Assembly (NCBI GenBank): GCA_026874595.1
Contig: CM049318.1
Location: forward strand, 1,745,241-1,809,240
Length of the DNA stretch: 64,000 nt
Origin: Sipunculus nudus
Lineage: Eukaryota; Annelida; Sipuncula; Golfingiida; Sipunculidae
Reading direction: 5' to 3'
The position numbers were made by a program, and so were the translations under genes. The notes beneath the pieces were generated by a model that saw nothing but the letters and a program-made list of their open reading frames with translations, ran no database searches and had not been told where the DNA came from. This document shows, piece after piece, positions 56,938 through 64,000 of the stretch. The number at the start of each line of letters is the position of its first letter. Position 1 is the stretch's first letter.

Positions 56938-57570
56938 TAATAATAAGCGATGGAATTGAAAAAAAAAACACTTTTTTTGGAAGGTGGGCATTTGACTTCT
57001 TTGTCTTGAGGAGATTTTTGGAAAATAATCCTAAATTTATTTTCAACATAACATTTTACATAAATAAACTATATTATTCAATAATTTCAGGTCTAAGTAA
57101 TTGATAGCGATAGACAGGTGGTGAGCGATTGCCGGCACCTTTGGACTAAAAATGGGAAACCTGCATGAAAGAGTATTTTGATACAAGGTGTCATGTTTGA
57201 ACGGCATAGCTTTATACCACCGTTGTAGTTCACGATTCGCACGGAAGGACCGGGGGGGGGGGGGGGTCTTTATTAGCTGAATCTACATGCCTTAATTAGA
57301 GTCTACAAATTTAGTCGGAAGTGCCGTAATGGTAAGGTTCTATTATCCACGAGCACCCCCTGCCTAGTACTGCTAATTTACCATGAGTTTTAAATTCCTG
57401 AAGATTAGCTCTTCTTAAATGGAGAGGAGCCCTGATTATGAATGATAATTGAATTTGTCCATAACATTCCAAACTATATACACGCAGGGTCCCAACAATG
57501 TCTTCCTATGTGCCCAATCACCGAAATATAACGTGAATTGTCAATGAACAAGAAAAGGTTGCCTAACCGG
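56938..57570. other. No recognised gene
   Basis: AT-rich sequence with a G tract at 57253-57267. Confidence 0.45.
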
Positions 57571-57750
57571 CCTCTGCATGTGGCTCATAGGTAGAGCAAT
57601 TAAAGCCGGGAGATCGTGGGTTCGAATCACAGCCGAGGCGGTAAGATTTTTCACGGTCGGCCCCCTCCGAGGGTGACCGCTCTGCAGGCTTTACTTGAAG
57701 GCCGTCTCTAACGGCCGAGTTTCACTCAAACCGTGGCGCTTACCTCCAAC
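57571..57750 (+). mobile_element. tRNA-derived SINE
   Basis: An A box (TGGCTCATAGGTAGAGCA, 57580-57597) and B box (GGTTCGAATCAC, 57619-57630) are spaced as in a tRNA, but the arms do not fold into a full cloverleaf with matching acceptor stem. The body ('gaggcggtaagatttttcac', 'ggtcggcccc', 'gaccgctctgcagg') matches the fragment at 283-405. I therefore call a SINE rather than a tRNA gene. Confidence 0.78.
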
Positions 57751-58294
57751 ACAAATATTAAAAAAGGGTTTGCTGATTAGGGGGCCGCAAAAGAACTAGG
57801 TTAAACTGTTTATACCATCATCCTTGCTATAAAGGTTGTACGATCCCTAGACTGTTAACATGGAACAATCGACTTCAACATTAATTAGGTACTAAACTGA
57901 GGCGATATGAACTTAATCTTGTAAATATTGCAGGTTTTTATTATAATTTACACAAAATATAATATTGTAAACAAACGTCTTGAGTTTATTTTGGCCGCAG
58001 GTGATTCAACTTAATCAGTTGCATGGAAGGCGTTCCTGTTTAATTATTTATATTCAGCTCGAGTAACATTTAAATACGTGAATGTGTTTTATATATTTCT
58101 TGAGCAGAGCGACGGGAGAACCAATTCAACTTCATATTGTTTCATGTATATTCAAAACGGGAGAGATACGAGTATGTATTGAGCTGATAAACTAATAAAT
58201 GCGCTGTTTATCTTTAGTTATGCTTGATTAGTATGGGATTAAGGTAATAGGGGTAACTGCTGAAAAATAATCAATGTTTCATAATAATTCTCAG

Positions 58295-58364
<70 letters not shown>

Positions 58365-59338
58365 TGTCGGGTTTACAGTCAAAATATGTAAATCAGTCCA
58401 AAATGATGTGACGAGATAACCCTAAATTAGGATAGAGTATCGAATGTAGGTTTATATTTTTACATGCATGAACTGTGAGTATTTATAAGACAGGTCGGGG
58501 CTTCGAGAGAAAAAATAAGATAGTTGAGGGTAGTTGTGTGTACTTCGAGACTCCCTTGAATCCTCCATCATTGTACACATGCACGGATAACCCATGTATG
58601 GGGGGTTTGCACTATAAGTTACATGATAATACGTTAGACATGTCTGAAATTCTATGTAATTATCATTAATTCTGCGTTATATGAAGATGTTATTTTGCCA
58701 CCAAAATGTCATATACCATTTGGTCTTTTCATCCCAGTAAATTATCCAGTCTTAACGGTTTTGTTTTTCCTCTCATTTTGCGAGACCCTGGTTGAGGATC
58801 GTGCTGCAGATACTTTCCCTTAGGCCAAAATAAAAAAAGTATAGTTCTCGGGCACTTTTTTTTCAGAAATCAATGCGGGCGGGCGGTTTTTTTTATATTT
58901 AATTTTTTTGGTATGTTTCGATAAAATTATCAAATGGTCATGGAAAAGCATAATAAATAACAGATCTATTTTGCTAAACAAGTAAAAGCACTACATAAAA
59001 AAGGAAATTGTATGAATTTATCTCCTTGATAGAAATTTTTCTAGCGGGTGCAGCTCAAAATTATTGAGTTTCTATTGAAAATAAAAATAATTTTTTTTAT
59101 GTGGTGGTTTAATGTTGATGCGGGCGGTGCCTGAGAATCATACCTTTTATTTGTTTTGGCCTAATGCAGCGTGCATGACTGAGTCGGGGCCCGTCTATGT
59201 AATGGACAGGACAAGTGAATGGACTAAACGGCTAAGCATTAGTGTATCTCTGTCGTGAGCACGTCTGAGACTTATAACCGACGCCTTTGTTCCTGTCAAA
59301 ACATATTTAAACGAATTCAATCAGTCAGGAGCCAAAAT
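57751..59338. other. No recognised gene; one (TA)n array
   Basis: A TA array of about 31 units lies at 58299-58361. The remainder is AT-rich with no domain. Confidence 0.45.
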
Positions 59339-59765
59339 TCTGATTATTATCGATCGTCAATCATGTGATTATTATCGATCGTCAATCATGTGACTTATAT
59401 CCGTCGTCAATCATGTGACTAATATCGGTCGTCAATCATGTGACTTATATCTGTCGTCAATCTTGTGACTAATATCGGTCGTCAATCATGTGACTAATAT
59501 CGGTCGTCAAACATGTAACTTATATCGGTCGTCAATCATGTAACTAATATCGGTTGTCAATCATGTGACTAATATCGGTCGTCAAACATGTAACTTATAT
59601 CGGTCGTCAATCATGTAACTAATATCGGTTGTCAATCATGTGACTAATATTGGTCGTCAAACATGTAACTTATATCGGTCATCAATCATGTGACTAATAT
59701 CGGTCGTCAATCATGTGAGTAATATCGGTTGTCAATAATGTGACTATTATCGGTCGTCAATTACA
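59339..59765 (+). repeat. 25-bp minisatellite, about 17 units
   Basis: The unit is 'ggtcgtcaatcatgtgacta' plus 'atatc'. A 75-base higher-order unit (three variants: caaacatgtaact, caatcatgtaact, ggttgtcaatcatgtgact) repeats with starts at 59501, 59576 and 59651. Stops occur in the unit, so unlike the other two minisatellites it has no long open frame. Confidence 0.93.
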
Positions 59766-60932
59766 ATCAGCATCTTCTTAATCAACCACCCTCGTCTTCA
59801 GAGCATCATTGCGGAAACAGTCACCATCCGTTCAACATGATTTCTTTCTGATGTGGTTTTCTCAGCACGCGATCTCAGCGGCCCCCTTTGCAGAAACAGA
59901 GCAGATCTGTGTAGGCGTATCATTAGGCTTCCGCATGCATGTATGCCTCATTTTCTGTAGCAATACGACACCGATATCATCTCTGTCCTGATGAACCGGG
60001 TGCTGCACAATTAAACCTGCACGCCGCTTTGACCTTGGATGCAATGCTGATAAAGCTACGATGTTTTTTTTGTATACAAATCATCCTAATAACATCAAAA
60101 GACATACAAAATATTAAATCAGTCAATAAGCAGAGCGCTGATATTTCTATAAATCCCATCCGTTCTTAAAAGCATTGGAACACATAAATAATACTGCTAC
60201 TGCTACCGCTACAGTGTTAATACGACATCTAATATAATTAATGATGAAATAATGATAAAAAATGGTAATAATAAAAATTAATAAAATATATAATAATAAT
60301 CATCATCATCATCATCAACATCATCATCACCTAACATAATACGAGCCTGTTGTCAGAGAAAGCATATTCCTCTACAATCAAGATTCTGATCAAACTTTGG
60401 TGTCTGCCACATCAGCGAAGGAAACTATCTCACTAGCCGGGAAAAACAAATTGCCCTATCTCTCAAGGTTTAAAAAATTCTTTCAAACACAAACACCCTA
60501 TGGTGACCAGGAATACCATCGCAATGAATTGTTCTTTGTGAACATTACGCTAACAGCCCCCCCCCCCCCTACCCGGCACACAATTTCATCACAGTTTTTT
60601 ATTCACAATTAGATCACTGGGATCCTCTTACCCCGCCCCCTCCCCTTGACCCGCAAATAGAACGATAATCGGGGATCGCCTCGGGAATAAGTGTAAGGTA
60701 GAAATTATCAGATACAAGTCTGTGACCTAGGATTAATGCTTTTCCCAAATTTCGGCTTTTGAAAATCAGCAATATTGGAGATCGAGCGCAACCAGAAAGT
60801 GGCGGATGAATAAATTTGGAGTAAAAGCTAACAGACAAATCAATCAAATAACCAACCAAGACCAAATGCGGAGGTATGAAAAAAACAGTATTTTTCATGT
60901 TAATATTATTTACTTCCAGAGTTTGTGACGTC
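59766..60932. other. Upstream region of the SLC5 gene
   Basis: Contains an (ATC)n-like stretch at about 60297-60330 and a C tract at 60559-60569. A pyrimidine-rich acceptor, 'tttacttccag', ends at 60920, 12 bases before the ATG. This suggests that an untranslated first exon lies further upstream. No promoter was identified. Confidence 0.45.
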
Positions 60933-62204
60933 ATGGCACGTCGTGAGATCGGGACGTTTGACGTCTGGGATTACCTGGTGTTCGGTGTCATCCTGTCGGT
61001 CTCGGCGATCATCGGTATCTACTATGGCTGTACCGGAGGCAAGCAAAGAACTACGGGTGAGGGGTCACGTGACCGAAAATATGTAAATATTTGGTATTGC
61101 GTTGGTGCAGATAATAAGTAAAATTATTGCAAGTTGTCCTTCGTTACAATGAGTTGTCTTAATGATCATATACATTTAGCTGGGCACTAGATGTGTATTA
61201 TAATGTAACTAATCGTAATCAAGCAAACATGCAAAACATGCAACTATATTCACGGAATCTAAAAACACACATATGGTAGAAGTAAAAAGAAAAAATCACT
61301 TCCATGTCGGAAGGCTCTGGTTATTGGCCTGATGTTTGTTTTTCAATAAGAAGAAAATTTAAAGAGTCCGGGAAGCTCAAGCTAAATACTGGGGCGTCAC
61401 TTGAGATTTTGAAGCATCGCATGAATGAAATCTGGTGCAAATTTTGGAGGATGGTGTACAATTGAACCTTTTTTTATTCAACGCCATTTTCGTTTCATTA
61501 TATGATCATTAATTGTGTAATAATAAGATTATTAGACTTAAGTGAAGTATAAGGGGTAGCTGTCAGCACAGTTTTTACACAAGTGACTTATTTTTGTGGA
61601 AGTCGGCAAGGGTCAGTGAGTACTTAAAAAGCAAATTTTTATTTAGTAAGAATTGAAATTTAAGGAGTTTTGATTCATATAAAACAGTGCCAATAAAGTC
61701 AGCTGTCTCACAACTGCTTGTGTAAACATCTATGCCAGCGAAGACCTGAGTATGATGGACCGCAATTAAAACTAGAAGCGTCTTAGACCATGAATATTCT
61801 TCAAGCTACCCTTGAATGGTATACGCTTATCAAGGCCCATTTCCAGTGCCCTCCTTCACTCTGTTCTAACGCCGTCGTGGCCTGAAGTTAACGACCTTGC
61901 ACGTGGCCATGTGTTATCTCTATGGGAGATGCGGTAAGCCGCTATAAGCTTCTGAGCCAAAGTACTTGGAGAGAGGAAGATTTGGTTTTGACGTCAGCAT
62001 GTGAAGACTCAACAATGCTCTACTTCTGCAGGCCCGCTCTCCCTGCGTCAACATCAATATGGCGCCAGACCAAACTGTTTCACAATATATACACGGATTC
62101 TTTGAAGACTCTACCTATCAGCTCAGTGCCTTCCTCGGCCTGGGAGATTATTGGTATATTTACCTGCCCATCAATAACCTTATAGTGGTTGTAACAATAG
62201 GCTC

Positions 62205-62239
<35 letters not shown>

Positions 62240-63336
62240 TTATATACATATATCCAATTGCGTTTTTTAGTCCAATTATTTCATTCAGTAAAGGTCACAA
62301 GTAAAAACGAGCTCATCTGACCGCACGATTTTCTTTAGGCAATAAAAGTACAGTAATTCAGTCGATATGTTGTTGCCACGGGTATTGGCTAAAACGGGAA
62401 GCCTCCAACCCAAGCCCCGCCGAACGCCCGAAACTTGTCGATGATGGGGTATCTTGGGAAATCGGTTGTCCTTAAAAAAAAAAAATTTAGAACTTACTTA
62501 TTATTATTTTTAGAACTGAGATGTGACAAAGAATGCATGTTGTTCCTTGGTAACACGTACCCAAACCGGAAAATTCAGGCATCGAATATAGGAGTCGCTA
62601 GTTTGAAGTAAAATGTCTAATTTGTTACATTTAGCCCTTGTACCAAATATACGTTGTAGATTTACGCTTACCCTTGTCATTATCAGAGCATTCCCGACAA
62701 AACTTTTAATGCCCACCATTTCATGGAAATCCCCATATCTATAAGACGTGTGTATCTTGTGGTTAAAGGTAATGCGGTGGTAAGTTCAAGGTCCAATGCA
62801 CTCGGTGTATATATACCTGGTTACCCTGCTGTTTCCGAAGCTGTCAGTGTGATTATACGAAATACTTTACTATTTCCGTCCAGTTTGGCTTTATGCTTTC
62901 ATCAACTGCTGAACTCATACAAGGACCTGTTTCATTCATTTTGCGGTTAGTCATGCGGTACCTTCGGGGAGACGACGAGTATAAGTGGGGCAATGTCTTG
63001 AAGTATGTGTGTGTGGTTTTTTTTTGCTTTTTCATTTTACGCAACCAAGATATTGTAAAATTTTTGCTCATGCAAGTAATATCTGACAAAAATGTTAATA
63101 ACAGTTTCAACCAGAAATACTCTCTGATATTCGAGCTCACTGCGTCCTTCAAAATAATATAAAATCGAAAATTAGAGTTTCTGATACTTTGGGAATTAGA
63201 CTATAAATCTGTTGTGGTAGCAAAAATTATCGTGTAAATTTTACCACCAAAGTTTTAGGAGCGATCATACTCTGAATGGAAGAGATACACAAAGATGTTC
63301 GGTACCTTATTTTGAACTGTAACCATGAGATGGTTA

Positions 63337-63394
<58 letters not shown>

Positions 63395-63905
63395 GCTCCT
63401 TTTGGATTTGAGGAACCGTTGATATGTACACACAGAACCCGAAATCAAGTTTTAGTTAACTCACTTTTATCAAATATTACCTGCGGCCATGTTATTTACT
63501 CTTAGTAATCACATTTGGAGCCTGTGATATATGGTACAGCATCGAAGCACCATACCGTCAATGTGCCTGACAGCTGAGTGTCATGTCTTTCTGGTCACTT
63601 TTGCACTTAGGGGTTTATCAACAAGAAATAATGAATATCTAAGTTACGGCACTCATCGATCAAATTAATTTCATATTCCAGGTGAGTTCTTGATGGCTAA
63701 CCGTCGGATGTCGATACTTCCGGTGTCGATGTCGTTGCTGGCAACCTTCATGTCGGCCATTATGTTGCTAGGCACCCCGGCTGAGATTTACTCGTACGGC
63801 ACACAGTACTGTGTCATCTTCATCGCGTACGGCCTCATGGTCCCCATCTCTGCCAACATCTTCCTACCTGTGTTCTATAACCTACGTCTCACCAGTGTGT
63901 TTGAG
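60933..63905 (+). CDS. SLC5-family Na+-coupled transporter (SMCT/SMVT-like), 5' part
   Basis: Two coding exons are visible. Exon 1 (60933-61056) encodes MARREIGTFDVWDYLVFGVI, a first membrane helix and 'YYGCTGGKQRTTG'; its donor is ACGG|GTGAGG. Exon 2 (63682-63905; acceptor TATTCCAG) joins in phase 1. It gives 'EFLMANRRMSILPVSMSLLA', then 'LLGTPAEIYSYGTQY', a third helix and 'FLPVFYNLRLTSVFE', ending at donor GAG|GTAACA. These residues are the start of SLC5 symporters of the sodium-coupled monocarboxylate / multivitamin / iodide branch, plasma-membrane proteins with about 13 helices that use the Na+ gradient. The gene is intact as far as seen and continues beyond 64000. An upstream in-frame Met at 60876 is less likely because it precedes the acceptor at 60920. 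Which member it is cannot be decided from helices 1-3. Confidence 0.87.
61057..63681 (+). other. First coding intron of the SLC5 gene
   Basis: A 2.6-kb GT-AG intron. It contains (TA)n arrays at about 62203-62230 and 63334-63390 and a diverged terminal motif of the AGGTCA repeat (CAGCTGAGTGTCATG, 63571-63585). Open frames at 61922-62304 and 62853-63162 carry no recognisable domain. Confidence 0.75.
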
Positions 63906-64000
63906 GTAACATTCACTTTGTAATAAATTTATTTATGTCGTTTTAGTGTAAAATAAATAAAAAAGAATAATATGCTATGTAACAATTTGGAGCGAATTTA
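63906..64000 (+). other. Start of the second SLC5 intron
   Basis: Begins at donor GTAACA and runs off the window. It is AT-rich. Confidence 0.75.

Noticed and set aside
57571-57645. A tRNA gene
   Set aside because: A and B boxes are present but the acceptor stem does not pair and the sequence continues into a body shared with the fragment at 283-405, so it is a SINE.
61922-62304. Possible extra SLC5 exon within the first intron
   Set aside because: The sequence does not match any SLC5 region, and exon 1 joins exon 2 directly in phase with the expected protein order.

Overview
The window looks like a piece of an animal nuclear genome, most probably a mollusc and perhaps a bivalve. Evidence: spliced genes with GT-AG introns; an SLC5-family transporter and a CYP2-clan P450 relic; Penelope-like, CR1-like, L1/Tx1-like and Ty3/Gypsy retroelements; tRNA-derived SINEs; very many (TA)n arrays and poly-C/poly-G tracts; and a dispersed repeat with AGGTCA blocks that I associate, from memory and without checking, with bivalve DNA. 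Nothing suggests bacterial operons, CRISPR or rRNA. Most of the sequence is transposon debris and AT-rich non-coding DNA.

Only one convincing living gene is present, at the right edge: the first two coding exons of a sodium-coupled monocarboxylate/multivitamin-type transporter (60933-61056 and 63682-63905, + strand), which continues past the window. A second host gene, a cytochrome P450 at 2352-3618, is a clear relic: in-frame stop, altered I-helix, and no heme-binding exon.

Layout. 0.3-1.8 kb: SINE and CR1-like LINE fragment. 2.3-3.6 kb: P450 pseudogene. 4-37 kb: blocks of one decayed, same-orientation duplicated segment (copies near 5.8-8.6, 11.2-17.3, 19.0-21.7 and 35.5-37.5 kb, plus a fragment at 4.0 kb). 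These copies were broken up by later insertions: a LINE with a 10-bp target duplication (6.3-7.7 kb), a solo LTR inside a (TA)n array (13.2-13.9 kb), and two Penelope-like elements in opposite orientations (14.2-16.9 kb), one of which carries a 505-bp MITE. 9.1-10.2 kb: a 31/32-bp minisatellite. 24.9-29.6 kb: a decayed Ty3/Gypsy element with the unusual order gag-protease-integrase-RT-RNase H (Gmr1-like), followed by three LTR copies (29.6-33.3 kb), two of them separated by a palindromic element. 37.7-41.3 kb: a 3.5-kb element with CACTC termini, a TA target duplication, CAGTT-rich subterminal repeats and a small spliceable reading frame. 46.2-48.6 and 55.4-56.9 kb: two copies of the AGGTCA-bearing repeat, the second with a hAT-like insertion. 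54.6-55.4 and 59.3-59.8 kb: 26-bp and 25-bp minisatellites. 60.9-64 kb: the SLC5 gene.

The genes do not form a functional unit. The biological content is a nested insertion history that can be ordered from target-site duplications. All identifications are by eye from motifs; no database search was possible.
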